From Prosthecobacter sp. (GTDB lineage Bacteria; Verrucomicrobiota; Verrucomicrobiia; Verrucomicrobiales; Verrucomicrobiaceae), in NCBI RefSeq assembly GCF_034366625.1, contig NZ_JAXMIH010000006.1:1178001-1242000 (forward strand): a stretch of 64,000 nt of DNA. The letters run 5' to 3'. Position 1 is the first letter of the stretch, and each line of letters begins with the position of its first letter. Positions 51,753-60,473 of the stretch are shown here, piece after piece. The translations under genes were made by a program, and so were the position numbers. A model generated the notes under the pieces. The model did no database searches, was not told where the DNA came from, and saw nothing but the letters and a program-made list of their open reading frames with translations.

Positions 51753-53022
51753 CTGCGTTCACGAACAGGGCAAAGACCCCGGCGAGTACAAAGGCTCCCG
51801 CGCAGAGCCACACGCCCTCGTGGAAGTCGTGGTTCACGTCGAAGGCCTTCAGCACGGCGGAGAAAAGCATGGGCATGATGGCCGCGCCGAAATTTCCCCA
51901 CATGTTCCCCCAGCCGAAGAGTTGCGCCTGACACTTCCCGCTGATGTCCTGCATGAAGGTCCACATCGCCGGCAGGCCGAGATCGGCGAAAAAGGTGACT
52001 GCTCCGAATGCGATGGCCATGCCCCAGGCCGAGTCCATCTGGAGAGCGAGCAGATACAGCGCCGCCGCGCCGAACTTTGTCACCGACATTGGCAACATGC
52101 GCCCGAGCCGCCTGCCGTGGTGCTTCGAAATGTAGTCGGTCATCAATCCGCCAATCGGCAGCGCCAGAATGCCGATGGTCAACGCTCCGGTGGTGATGAG
52201 GCCGGTCATGCCATCATCGAGATGCTTCACTTTCTTGAGATAATCCGGCAGCGACAGGATCAGGAAGGCCCAGCCAATGTTGGTGAAGAACTGCACACCG
52301 TTTGCCAGCCACAGGTTTTTGCTGCGGCATGCGGCAAGCAGGGGAAAACGCCTTGGCGGGTCTTTGATGGGCTGGAAGTCGCCCCGGCCCTCGGCCATGA
52401 GGGCGATCTCCGCGTCATTGCACTGCGGGTGCAGGCGAGGATGATCGCGAAAGACTCTCCAGTAACACACTGCCACAACGATGCCGACGAGCCCGTAGAG
52501 CCAGCCAGCCCAGCGCCAGTCACCGGCTTGCAGGATCACAAACGCGGTCAATCCAGGAGCCACCGCGCCGCCGACACGCCCGCCCCAGGAGATCACGCTG
52601 CTGGCGAAACCGCGAGACTCGATGTGAGCCCAGCGTGTCATCAGCCCGCTGCTGGCGGGGTAATAACCCGCTTCCGCGAGTCCGCACAGCATGCGTGCGG
52701 CGAACAAGGTTCCAAATCCCGTTGCGAAGCTGGTCGCCGCCGTGAAGAACGACCATGCTGCGATGTAGATCGTGATCAACATGCGCGCCCCAAAGCGGTC
52801 GCTCAACCAGCCGGCGGGCACCTGAAACAGCGCGTAGGCCCAGAAGAACGCACCTTTGATGCCGTCGATCTGGCCCTGGTCGAGGTGGATGTTTTTTTGG
52901 AATGAGTCCGAGCTGAGGATGTTCGCCAGACAGATGCGGTCCAGATACATCAGGAAGGCCACCATGGTCGCCGTGGCGAGGATTTGATGGCGGACGGCGG
53001 TGGGGCGAGGGGGAGAACTCAT
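51724..53022 (-). CDS. MFS transporter (anion:cation symporter family)
   Basis: A 432-aa membrane protein with twelve likely helices. Typical MFS motifs are LMYLDRICLANIL in helix 1, GWLSDRFGARMLI between helices 2 and 3, and GLAEAGYYPASSGLMTRW in helix 4, matching the ACS family (glucarate, galactonate, hexuronate, phthalate). The substrate is probably a sugar acid or organic anion, in keeping with the sugar-acid genes in the window. The ATG at 53022 is chosen over a TTG at 53034. The gene is divergent from the 53177 gene. Confidence 0.9.
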   Translation of the reverse strand: MSSPPRPTAVRHQILATATMVAFLMYLDRICLANILSSDSFQKNIHLDQGQIDGIKGAFFWAYALFQVPAGWLSDRFGARMLITIYIAAWSFFTAATSFATGFGTLFAARMLCGLAEAGYYPASSGLMTRWAHIESRGFASSVISWGGRVGGAVAPGLTAFVILQAGDWRWAGWLYGLVGIVVAVCYWRVFRDHPRLHPQCNDAEIALMAEGRGDFQPIKDPPRRFPLLAACRSKNLWLANGVQFFTNIGWAFLILSLPDYLKKVKHLDDGMTGLITTGALTIGILALPIGGLMTDYISKHHGRRLGRMLPMSVTKFGAAALYLLALQMDSAWGMAIAFGAVTFFADLGLPAMWTFMQDISGKCQAQLFGWGNMWGNFGAAIMPMLFSAVLKAFDVNHDFHEGVWLCAGAFVLAGVFALFVNAEKPVMQESV

Positions 53023-53176
53023 CGGAGATGACAAGACGCTGAATTTCCACCAGCCCTAGCAGGATTCCGGCTTGATGAACAGAGCGAAGGAGTGCATGGG
53101 CCATGTGAAGCGGCACAAAACCGACGCATTGAATGCCCTTGCACTCCGCCCACGTCTCACAAACTCTTCCTTCGCC

Positions 53177-54037
53177 ATGACTGCCATTAAAAACCTCACC
53201 GCGCTGCTCGTGCTCAGCTTCCTCGCCTCCGGCGTGCTGGGCTGGTTTCTGTTTCAATCACACTCGGATCTCACTGCCCTGCGTTCCGATCTGGAGCGCC
53301 TCAAGACCGAACACGCTGACGACTTGAAGGCGAAGGAGGGCGAATTCCAGCGCACGCTCAGCGCCCAGGCCGACCAGCATCAGAAAATGATCACCGCGCT
53401 CAATGACGAGAATGAAAAGAAGATCGACGCCCTGCGCAAAGGCGAGCGCCAGCGTCTGGCCACCGCCGCGAAGGAGTTTGAAAACATCTTCGAGGGCAAC
53501 AAAACCACACTGCAATACATCGACCTGCTGGAGGACAAGGTGAAGGCCGGGCAGACGCTCTCGAAGGCGGAAGTGGAGAAGCTCACCATCATCACCACCG
53601 GTCTCGGCTATTTGAAGAAGCAGTATCAGAAGCCCATGCAGGAGTTCCAAGAACTCGCGGCTTATTTTGAAGCCCAAGCCTCGAAGCAGATCGAAAAACC
53701 CAAGGGTGGATTTTTCAAACGTCTCTTCAGCAAAGACTTCCGTGAAGCCGAGAAAGAGTTTCTGCGGCAGGAAGGTGCCAAAGAGGCCTTCGAGCAGGCG
53801 CAGGGCAAGTTCTCCGGCACTTACGCGCAGGCGCAGAAGGTCATGGGCTCGGTGAATCTCGATGCCGACGCGCAGATCCAGAAGCTGCACGCCTACATCG
53901 ACGACAAGCAGCAGATGAACGCCGAGGATCTCGGTTCGTTCTTCGACAAGGCCCGCAAAGCCCTGCGCACGCATCAGGACGTGCTCGACTTCGAGCCTGA
54001 CGCTCCGGTGCTTCCCGCGCCAAAACCGCAGCCGTGA
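53177..54037 (+). CDS. Membrane-anchored coiled-coil protein, unknown
   Basis: A 286-aa protein with one N-terminal membrane helix (about residues 8-27, LTALLVLSFLASGVLGWFLF). A long coiled coil follows (LRSDLERLKTEHADDLKAKEGEF and on), then a mixed region and a Pro-rich end. I do not recognise the family; it resembles envelope structural or lipid-domain proteins in shape only. The ATG at 53177 is chosen because the membrane helix follows at once; the frame is open to 53072. Confidence 0.7.
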   Translation: MTAIKNLTALLVLSFLASGVLGWFLFQSHSDLTALRSDLERLKTEHADDLKAKEGEFQRTLSAQADQHQKMITALNDENEKKIDALRKGERQRLATAAKEFENIFEGNKTTLQYIDLLEDKVKAGQTLSKAEVEKLTIITTGLGYLKKQYQKPMQEFQELAAYFEAQASKQIEKPKGGFFKRLFSKDFREAEKEFLRQEGAKEAFEQAQGKFSGTYAQAQKVMGSVNLDADAQIQKLHAYIDDKQQMNAEDLGSFFDKARKALRTHQDVLDFEPDAPVLPAPKPQP

Positions 54038-54094
54038 GCCGCCGGACATCGCGCCCGCCACAAATCACAAACTGCCGCAGGATGAAAGGAAAGG

Positions 54095-54124
54095 TTGCCT
54101 TTCTCCTCGCGTTTTGGCTAGGCT
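54095..54124 (+). promoter_or_regulatory. Sigma-70-like promoter upstream of the Gfo/Idh/MocA gene
   Basis: TTGCCT (54095-54100) and TAGGCT (54119-54124) are 18 bp apart, 63 bp before the ATG at 54187. Confidence 0.45.
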
Positions 54125-54186
54125 CGTAAAATCCGTGGCTGTGCTCGTCAGAGTGCGGTTCAGATTGATCCAACCATCTCCATCCC

Positions 54187-55740
54187 ATGCAAACAAACCC
54201 AACCCAAACCACCCGCCGCACCTTCATTCGCGGCACTGTCGCCGGAGCAGCCGGCCTCACCGCACTCAGATCCTTCTCCGCACCGCTGGGGGCCAATGGT
54301 GACGTCCGTGTCGCGGTCATCGGCTTCAACGGTCGTGGCGCCGGCCACATCAAGAGCCTGGAAGAAATCCCCGGCGTGCGCATCGTCGCTCTCTGTGACG
54401 TGGATTCCAACGTGCTCGCGAAAGGCGTCGCCAATCAAGCGAAGAAGAACAACACCGTCACGGCTTACACCGATTACCGGAAGCTCGTGCTCGACCCCGA
54501 GGTGGACGCCGTCACCATCGCCACGCCGAACCACACGCACACGCTCATCGCCATGACCGCCATGGCCGCAGGCAAGCACGTCTATGTGGAAAAGCCCGTC
54601 TGCCACAACATCTGGGAAGGCCGTCAGCTCTTGAACGCCGCCGAGAAGGTCGCGAAGAAGGGCCTCGTCGTTCAGCACGGCATGCAGCGCCGCTCCAGCC
54701 CCGGCTGGCAGCAGGCCATGGACTGGGTCAAGGAAGGCCATATCGGCAAGGTCACGCTCTCTCGCGGCCTCAATTACAAGTCGCGCATTTCCACCGGCAA
54801 GGTGGCCGCGCCCGTCGAGGCCAAAGACGGGGTGATCAAGGGCACGTTCCACGATCTGCGCAACGTCAAGACGGATCCCAAGGGAGCACCACAGGACGTG
54901 GATGTGGACTACAAGCTGTGGGCCGGTCCGCGCGGCATCGGCCCCGTGAGCCGCACCCAGTTCCATTATGACTGGCACTGGCAGTGGGCCTTCGGCAACG
55001 GCGACATCGGCAACCAAGGTCCGCATCAGACCGATGTGGGCCGCTGGGCGCTGGGCAACCCGGAATTGCTGCCCAAGCGCGTGATGAGCTTTGGCGGACG
55101 CTGGGGCTACGAAGACGATGGCGAGACCGCCAACAACCAGCTCGCCTTTTACGATTATCAGCCCGCGCCGTTCATCTTCGACAACCGTGGCCTACCCTTG
55201 AAGGACATGGACTGGAGACTGGAGCCGGTTTACCGGGTCAATGGCAAGACCGCCGCCGCGCGTGTCGGCAACGTCATCCATTGCGAGGGCGGCTACGTCA
55301 TCGAGGCCAAGGCCTACGACAACGAGGGGAACACCGTCATGAAGTTCGACAACTTCAATGACGGCCCGGATCACATGCTCAACTTCATCAAGTCCGTGCG
55401 CGAAGGGAAGCTCATCAATTCCAACCTCCATGTCTCCCACGGCTTCCACGCTGCCTCGCTCGCCCATCTGGCAAACATCTCTTACCGCCTCGGCAAGGCT
55501 GTGGGCGTCGATGAGGTCAGGGAGCGCATCAAGAACGACAAGGCCGGTCTGGAAACCTTCGAGCACTTCGTGCAGAACCTCGTGGACAATAAGATCGACC
55601 TCAACGTGGACAAGATCAACGCCGGCCCTTGGCTCGACTTCGACCCCGTCACCGAGAAGTTCACCGGCGAGTTCGCCGAGGAAGCCAACAAGCTCGCCAC
55701 GGAGAACTATGTCGAGGAGTTCAAGCTGCCGGAAGTTTAG
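54187..55740 (+). CDS. Tat-exported Gfo/Idh/MocA family oxidoreductase
   Basis: A 517-aa NAD(P)-dependent oxidoreductase. The N-terminus is a twin-arginine signal (TRRTFIRGTVAGAAGL). The Rossmann part has VRVAVIGFNGRGAGHIKSL and the conserved VEKPVCHN (EKP) motif. The C-terminal part has DWHWQWAFGNGDIGNQGPHQTD, typical of the PVC-enriched secreted branch. Substrates are sugars or sugar derivatives; the exact one is unknown. A strong terminator follows at 55776-55808. Confidence 0.92.
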   Translation: MQTNPTQTTRRTFIRGTVAGAAGLTALRSFSAPLGANGDVRVAVIGFNGRGAGHIKSLEEIPGVRIVALCDVDSNVLAKGVANQAKKNNTVTAYTDYRKLVLDPEVDAVTIATPNHTHTLIAMTAMAAGKHVYVEKPVCHNIWEGRQLLNAAEKVAKKGLVVQHGMQRRSSPGWQQAMDWVKEGHIGKVTLSRGLNYKSRISTGKVAAPVEAKDGVIKGTFHDLRNVKTDPKGAPQDVDVDYKLWAGPRGIGPVSRTQFHYDWHWQWAFGNGDIGNQGPHQTDVGRWALGNPELLPKRVMSFGGRWGYEDDGETANNQLAFYDYQPAPFIFDNRGLPLKDMDWRLEPVYRVNGKTAAARVGNVIHCEGGYVIEAKAYDNEGNTVMKFDNFNDGPDHMLNFIKSVREGKLINSNLHVSHGFHAASLAHLANISYRLGKAVGVDEVRERIKNDKAGLETFEHFVQNLVDNKIDLNVDKINAGPWLDFDPVTEKFTGEFAEEANKLATENYVEEFKLPEV

Positions 55741-55775
55741 CCAAACTTAAAACGAGCTTCCAAGTTCGTTTTCCA

Positions 55776-55808
55776 ACGCGGAGCCGGGAAACTGGCTCCG
55801 CGTTTTTT
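55776..55808 (+). terminator. Rho-independent terminator after the Gfo/Idh/MocA gene
   Basis: ACGCGGAGCC (55776-55785) pairs perfectly with GGCTCCGCGT (55794-55803) across an 8-base loop, followed by a T run to 55808. Confidence 0.9.
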
Positions 55809-55847
55809 ATTTGGACTCTCCGTTCTTCGCACTACGCTCTCCCCGCC

Positions 55848-56210
55848 ATGGAATCTCCCACTCCACCTCCCGCCCTGCCTTCGTCCGCCGTCACTCAGGA
55901 TGAAAAGACGCTCGGCATCGTCATGCACGTGCTCTGTCTCGTCGGTTTTCCGCTCATCGGCCCGCTCATCATCTGGCTCATCAAAAAAGATCAAAGCCAG
56001 TACCTCGATCTGCAAGGCCGTGAGCTGCTGAACTTCCAGATCAGCTACTTCATCTACGCTTTTGTTGCCTTCCTGCTGTGTTTTGTGCTCGTTGGTGTCG
56101 TGCTGCTGCCGGTGATTGCCATTGCCATGATCGTGCTCACCATCATCGGCATCGTGAGCGCCGCCGAGGGGAAGGTGTATCGCTTCCCGCTCACGATCCG
56201 CATGCTTTGA
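55848..56210 (+). CDS. DUF4870 (Tic20-like) membrane protein
   Basis: A 120-aa membrane protein with three hydrophobic segments (LGIVMHVLCLVGFPLIGPLIIWLIKK and following). LDLQGRELLNFQISYFIYA is the DUF4870 signature. The family is widespread and small; its function is unknown. It starts 40 bp after a strong terminator, so it has its own promoter, not identified. Confidence 0.85.
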   Translation: MESPTPPPALPSSAVTQDEKTLGIVMHVLCLVGFPLIGPLIIWLIKKDQSQYLDLQGRELLNFQISYFIYAFVAFLLCFVLVGVVLLPVIAIAMIVLTIIGIVSAAEGKVYRFPLTIRML

Positions 56211-56284
56211 GCCTCCAGAGCCAAAACGGTTGCGACTCCAGTGCCGCGATGGTAGCAGAGCGCCCCCCGTTTCCAAAAAACCAG

Positions 56285-56785
56285 ATGCGACCCAACCAAC
56301 TTCTTCAAGCCATCGGCGCCGAGCTGCGCATGCAGATCATGACCTACCTGCAGACCGAGCAGCGTGCCGCGTACAAGGCCGTCATCGACTCGCTCGCGTC
56401 GGCCAGGCGTCTGCGCCCCTCCTTCATTCTGGAAAAATCCCGCGCCAAACAGGCCGAGTGGCTGCTGGAGCAGCTCAACACGAAGTCGAACGAGGAAGTC
56501 ACCACGCAAATCTTCCAGATCTGGCTGCTCAAAGGCCAGGCGCAGATGCTCATCACCTTCCTCGATGCCGCCGCGATCGCGCATGACGGCAAAGGCGAGG
56601 TCACCGAACTGCCCGAAGTGATCGCTGACGACAAGGCCGAGGCCTCGGTGACCGCCTTGCTCGCCGCGTATCCTGCCAAGCAGGTCGCGTTGTATCTCCA
56701 CATGTTTCAGCAGCAGCGCCCCGGCGGTTGGGATTCCATCACCAAGGCCATTGAGGCGCGCCCTGAGCTGAAACTCGAAGCCTGA
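56285..56785 (+). CDS. Hypothetical helical protein, 166 aa
   Basis: A soluble, all-helical protein with no recognised family. It begins MRPNQLLQAIGAELRMQIM and includes LEKSRAKQAEWLLEQLNTKSNEEVTTQIFQIW. The ATG at 56285 is chosen, with an alternative in-frame ATG at 56249. It lies between DUF4870 and the squalene-cyclase-like gene, 11 bp before the latter, so it may be co-transcribed with it. Confidence 0.65.
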   Translation: MRPNQLLQAIGAELRMQIMTYLQTEQRAAYKAVIDSLASARRLRPSFILEKSRAKQAEWLLEQLNTKSNEEVTTQIFQIWLLKGQAQMLITFLDAAAIAHDGKGEVTELPEVIADDKAEASVTALLAAYPAKQVALYLHMFQQQRPGGWDSITKAIEARPELKLEA

Positions 56786-56796
56786 GATCTGGTGCC

Positions 56797-58545
56797 ATGA
56801 TGGACGCCCTCGACAGCGCCATCGCCAATACGCACGCGCATCTCGAGTCGCTGCGTCACGCACGCGGCCACTGGGAGGGACATCTTTCCAGCAGCGCACT
56901 CTCCACGGCGACCGCCATCGTCGCGCTCTCGCTCGTGGATCGCGACAAACACGCCGCTCACATTGCCAGCGGCGCGCAATGGCTTCGCGATCATCAAAAC
57001 GCCGACGGTGGCTGGGGCGACACCACGCTCAGCAAAAGCAATCTCTCCACCACGCTGCTCTGCTGGAGCGCGCTGCATCTGGTCGGGACACGCAGCACCG
57101 CGTCCGACGCATGGATCATCGCCCGCGTTGGTTCGCTCGAACCACAAGACATCGCCAAAGCCGTCATCGCCCGCTACGGGAAGGACAAGACCTTCTCCGT
57201 GCCGATCCTCATGCTCTGCACCTTGTGCGGCACCTTGGGGAAGAACGGCTGGCGTCATGTCATCGCGCTGCCCTTCGAACTTGCCGCGCTGCCGCGCACC
57301 TGGTTTGGCGCGATTGGTCTGCCGGTCGTCAGCTATGCATTGCCAGCCTTGATCGCCATTGGCCATGCGCGTTTTCATCATGCTCCACCCGCATGGTGGA
57401 ATCCGCTGCGCTGGATTCGTGCGCTCACCTGGCCGCGCATTCGCCCCATGCTGCAAACGTTGCAGCCCGGCAGCGGCGGTTATTTGGAGGCCACACCGCT
57501 CACGAGCTTCGTCACCATGGCGCTCGCCGGTGCCGGGCAGCTTGATCATCCCTGCTTGCCGCTTGCCGTCGAATTTCTCACTCGCTCCATGCGCGACGAT
57601 GGAAGCTGGCCCATCGACACCAATCTCGCCACCTGGGGCACCACGCTGTCGATTCGTGCTCAAGAAGGGAGCGCGGACACTCCTGTCCGCAGTTCCGCCT
57701 CCCAGTGGCTCTTGTCCCAGCAATACCGCGAAACGCATCCCTTCACCAACGCCCCGCCCGGCGGCTGGGCCTGGACCGACCTTCCCGGCGGCGTGCCTGA
57801 TGCCGACGACACCTCCAGCGCCCTCATCGCGCTCAAAAAAATCGGCCACACCGGCGACTTGGCCATTCAACACGGCATCACCTGGCTTCTCGACCTGCAA
57901 AATCGCGATGGCGGCATCCCCACCTTCTGCCGTGGCTGGGGCGCGCTGCCGTTTGACCGCAGCACACCGGAAATCACCGCTCATGCCTTGCTCGCCTGGT
58001 GGACGTGGCATGATGAACTTCCGCCGGCGCTTCAAACCCGCACCGTTCAGGCCACACAACGCGCATTGCGTTATCTCCAACGCGTGCGCACCGCTGAAAA
58101 TGCCTGGCTGCCGCTCTGGTTCGGCAACGAGCACACGCATGACGAATCCAATCCCGTCTATGGCACCGCCCAGGTCGTCCACTACCTCGGAGAAAATGCC
58201 CAACTCGCCGCTCAGGCCGGCGATTTGATCCAATCCGGCCTCGGTTACCTCCACTCCGCTCAAAAGGCCGATGGCTCCTTCGGTGGCGATGCCTCAGCGC
58301 CTCCCAGCATCGAGGAAACCGCCATCGCTCTGCATGCGCTCAGTCTTTCTGACTCTCCGCCCTCCGCCCTCCGCCCTCCGCTGGCCTGGCTCCTCACCGC
58401 CACGCGTCACGGCACCCACTTCCCCCCCGCGCCCATCGGCCTCTACTTCGCCCGCCTTTGGTATCATGAGCAGCTTTATCCGGTCATCTGGACGCTCGGG
58501 GCTTTGCAGGCGGCGCGAAAGGTGATGGCTCGTGAGAAGCATTGA
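56797..58545 (+). CDS. Squalene-hopene-cyclase-like terpene cyclase
   Basis: A 582-aa protein. The protonation motif is DADD (335-338) in GVPDADDTSSALIAL, the place of DxDDTA in squalene cyclases. QW-type repeats are visible (QNADGGWGDTTL, LQNRDGGIPTF and QKADGSFGGD). At 582 aa it is somewhat shorter than hopene cyclases (about 630), so it may act on another polyprenyl substrate. Residues about 291-300 (GSADTPVRSS) come from an in-frame palindromic repeat at 57673-57690. A second start is the ATG at 56800. A promoter for the next gene overlaps its last bases. Confidence 0.82.
   Translation: MMDALDSAIANTHAHLESLRHARGHWEGHLSSSALSTATAIVALSLVDRDKHAAHIASGAQWLRDHQNADGGWGDTTLSKSNLSTTLLCWSALHLVGTRSTASDAWIIARVGSLEPQDIAKAVIARYGKDKTFSVPILMLCTLCGTLGKNGWRHVIALPFELAALPRTWFGAIGLPVVSYALPALIAIGHARFHHAPPAWWNPLRWIRALTWPRIRPMLQTLQPGSGGYLEATPLTSFVTMALAGAGQLDHPCLPLAVEFLTRSMRDDGSWPIDTNLATWGTTLSIRAQEGSADTPVRSSASQWLLSQQYRETHPFTNAPPGGWAWTDLPGGVPDADDTSSALIALKKIGHTGDLAIQHGITWLLDLQNRDGGIPTFCRGWGALPFDRSTPEITAHALLAWWTWHDELPPALQTRTVQATQRALRYLQRVRTAENAWLPLWFGNEHTHDESNPVYGTAQVVHYLGENAQLAAQAGDLIQSGLGYLHSAQKADGSFGGDASAPPSIEETAIALHALSLSDSPPSALRPPLAWLLTATRHGTHFPPAPIGLYFARLWYHEQLYPVIWTLGALQAARKVMAREKH
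57673..57690. repeat. GCGGACA-CTCC-TGTCCGC palindromic repeat inside the squalene-cyclase-like gene
   Basis: A perfect 7-bp inverted repeat with a 4-base loop, within the codons for ADTPVRS. The core recurs at 58891-58906. Confidence 0.7.
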
Positions 58546-58569
58546 CAACGCAGGGCCGGCTCCTAGAAT
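58542..58569 (+). promoter_or_regulatory. Strong sigma-70 promoter of the PUR-family gene
   Basis: TTGACA (58542-58547) and TAGAAT (58564-58569) are 16 bp apart. The -35 box overlaps the stop codon of the squalene-cyclase-like gene. GGAGG at 58623-58627 is a good ribosome site for the ATG at 58637. Confidence 0.7.
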
Positions 58570-58636
58570 CGGCCTCGAAATTCACCCCGAAACAACAGCA
58601 CAGGAATCGTCAGGCAGTTAGTGGAGGTTAACCGGC

Positions 58637-58882
58637 ATGAGGAACACAGAATTCGAAGACGAACGGCGTCCACCACCCAATCCGCCGTTGCATTCCGAAA
58701 AGATCGTCACCGACCGGAAGATTTTCTTCCTCGATCTCAAGGAGAACGACCGCGGCAAATTCATCAAGATCACCGAGGACGTGCGCGGCCGCCGCGACAC
58801 GATCATCCTCCCGATCGATGCCGCCCAGGAGTTCATGGACGCCATGATGCGCACCCTGGACGCCGCCGGTGTGGATGAGTGA
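58637..58882 (+). CDS. Bacterial PUR-family (DUF3276) nucleic-acid-binding protein
   Basis: An 81-aa protein holding one PUR repeat: KIFFLDLKENDRGKFIKITEDVRGRRDTIILPID, then a helix AAQEFMDAMMRTLDAAG. Bacterial PurA-like proteins bind single-stranded DNA or RNA and dimerise. The N-terminus is short, charged and Pro-rich. Expression is likely strong, given a good promoter (58542-58569) and Shine-Dalgarno site 9 bp before the ATG. Its stop overlaps a GTG at 58879, an alternative start for the next gene. Confidence 0.85.
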   Translation: MRNTEFEDERRPPPNPPLHSEKIVTDRKIFFLDLKENDRGKFIKITEDVRGRRDTIILPIDAAQEFMDAMMRTLDAAGVDE

Positions 58883-58890
58883 AAGTACAT

Positions 58891-58906
58891 CGGACACTCA
58901 TGTCCG
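58891..58906. repeat. CGGACA-CTCA-TGTCCG palindromic repeat
   Basis: A 6-bp inverted repeat with a 4-base loop. It matches the core of the repeat at 57673-57690 at 15 of 16 positions. The proposed ATG of the next gene (58900) lies inside it. Confidence 0.7.
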
Positions 58907-59328
58907 ACGATCCACGCATCTCAAAAAACAAGCGATTAACCAAATCGATGAGGTTCCGATCTGCATTGTCGTGGCTGCTGCTTGGAATGCTGGCCGCCGG
59001 ACTGCCTCTGATCTTGGTATTGGGAAAAACTCAGCATCACTATTCCGAGATTCGTACCTTTTTTGAAGGCACGCTGGGCATTCAGAAAGTTGTCGGAATT
59101 ACTTTCACCGAATCTCATGGTTTCAGCATCATGGAACGGTCAAAGTGGAAGGTTCAGCTCACGAATGCAGTTGGATCGAGCATCACGATCTACGAAAAGA
59201 GTTCTGAATTTCAGGAGAATGTGCCCCACCAACCTGAAATCGAGATCAAGGATGGCCAAATTCACATAGATGATGGCGAAGAGAATTTTGTGATCACGGT
59301 TCAACAAACTGCAGCAACCGCACACTGA
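58900..59328 (+). CDS. Hypothetical single-pass membrane protein, 142 aa
   Basis: I do not recognise the family. A basic cytoplasmic start (PRISKNKRLTKSMRF) is followed by a membrane helix (about residues 21-41, LSWLLLGMLAAGLPLILVLG) and an external beta-rich domain ending in FVITVQQTAATAH. The base composition is more AT-rich than its neighbours. Possible starts are the GTG at 58879 (overlapping the PUR stop), the ATG at 58900 inside a palindromic repeat, or the ATG at 58948 just before the membrane helix; the choice is not certain. Confidence 0.6.
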   Translation: MSDDPRISKNKRLTKSMRFRSALSWLLLGMLAAGLPLILVLGKTQHHYSEIRTFFEGTLGIQKVVGITFTESHGFSIMERSKWKVQLTNAVGSSITIYEKSSEFQENVPHQPEIEIKDGQIHIDDGEENFVITVQQTAATAH

Positions 59329-59336
59329 CCAGCTCG

Positions 59337-60263
59337 CTACACGAACTTGATCACCTGCTTCTGCCCGTGCTCCTCATGCGCGGGATTGAGGGCGCGGAGC
59401 TCGAATTCGGCGCGGTCGGAGTTGATGCGCACGATGACCCAGCCGTTGGGACGCTTGGGATCGAAGGTGTAGGCGATGGGGGGCAGGTTGATGAGCGGGA
59501 GGCCGGTCTTCTCGTGCTTGGACTTCAACCAGGTGTGCGTGTGGCCGTAGATGAAGCCTTGCACCTTGGAGTAGGAGGCGAGCAAATCGAACAAGGTGTC
59601 GCTGTCCTGCAGGCACAGGCCTTTTTTCTTCTCGTCCATGCTGGCCTGGATGGGATTGTGATGGGCGACGATGAAGGTGGGTTTGTCGGGTGAGTTGCGC
59701 AGCTCGCGCTCGATCCACACGAGCTGGGCCTCACCGAGCATGCCGGGGGTTTTATTCACGAGGTCGAGCGAATCGAGCAAAATCCAGTTCACCTGGGCGC
59801 TGGTGACGGTGACGACGTGCTTGTCCGGCACATTCATCGGGCGTTCGGCGTTCGGCGGCGGCGGGCCGATGACGGCATTGAGGAAGTTGGTGCGGTGGTC
59901 GTGGTTGCCGAGGGTGCAATGCACCTGGATCGACTGCTCACGCAGCGGCTGCATGCAGCGCAGGAAGGTGACGTAGTCCTCGCTGATGCCTTCCAGGTAG
60001 GCGCAGTCGCCATTGACGATGAGGCCGAAGGGTTTCTGGCCAATTTTGAGCACCTGATTGGCGCAGCGGCGCAGGTTTTCCGCCATGCAGACGCCGCGCA
60101 CGTTGAGTGCTTCATCGGCGGCGACGTGCGTGTCTGAAAACAGCACCCAGACCTGCTCAGGAATCTCGAGGGCAGGCAGTTGCGTGGCCAGCGCGCCAAA
60201 CGCGGCGGCCGTGCCGCGTTGCAGAAAGTCGCGGCGGGTCAGTGGGGGAAGGGTGATGGGCAT
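59337..60263 (-). CDS. Tat-exported metallophosphoesterase (calcineurin type)
   Basis: A 308-aa phosphoesterase. The N-terminus is a twin-arginine signal (TRRDFLQRGTAAAFGAL). The metal-binding motifs come in order: FSDTHVAADE (D-x-H), VNGDCAY (GD), TLGNHDHR (GNHD), VAHHNPIQ and YGHTHTWL (GHTH). It is expected to cleave a phosphate ester or diester in the periplasm; the substrate is unknown. It is convergent with the 58900 gene, with 8 bp between. The upstream region holds inverted tandem repeats. Confidence 0.92.
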   Translation of the reverse strand: MPITLPPLTRRDFLQRGTAAAFGALATQLPALEIPEQVWVLFSDTHVAADEALNVRGVCMAENLRRCANQVLKIGQKPFGLIVNGDCAYLEGISEDYVTFLRCMQPLREQSIQVHCTLGNHDHRTNFLNAVIGPPPPNAERPMNVPDKHVVTVTSAQVNWILLDSLDLVNKTPGMLGEAQLVWIERELRNSPDKPTFIVAHHNPIQASMDEKKKGLCLQDSDTLFDLLASYSKVQGFIYGHTHTWLKSKHEKTGLPLINLPPIAYTFDPKRPNGWVIVRINSDRAEFELRALNPAHEEHGQKQVIKFV

Positions 60264-60348
60264 GGGGAAAAAGAAAACGCTGTGACAGGGACAAATCGTG
60301 CTGATCCAGAATGGAAGACATGAAAAACGGAGCCTGCTTGAATTTCAA

Positions 60349-60443
60349 CGCGAATGGCCGCGAATCACCGCGAATGTTCACGAATGCAGCGCATCAGGTT
60401 CAGATTCGCGGCCATTCGCGGAACATTCGTGCCTATTCGCGTT
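60349..60443. repeat. Inverted pair of 10-bp tandem repeats (CGCGAAT units)
   Basis: The left arm has four CGAAT units at 60351, 60361, 60371 and 60381, exactly 10 bp apart. The right arm has four ATTCG units at 60404, 60414, 60425 and 60435 in opposite orientation. The intervening part is about 15 bp. It sits between the phosphoesterase start and upp stop, and open frames across it are repeat artefacts. Confidence 0.75.
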
Positions 60444-60473
60444 TTATGGCTGGTCCAGTTCCTCCATTTCAAC

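Noticed and set aside
60349..60443. CRISPR array
   Set aside because: Units are 10 bp with no spacers of 25-40 bp and the two arms are inverted; no cas genes are near.
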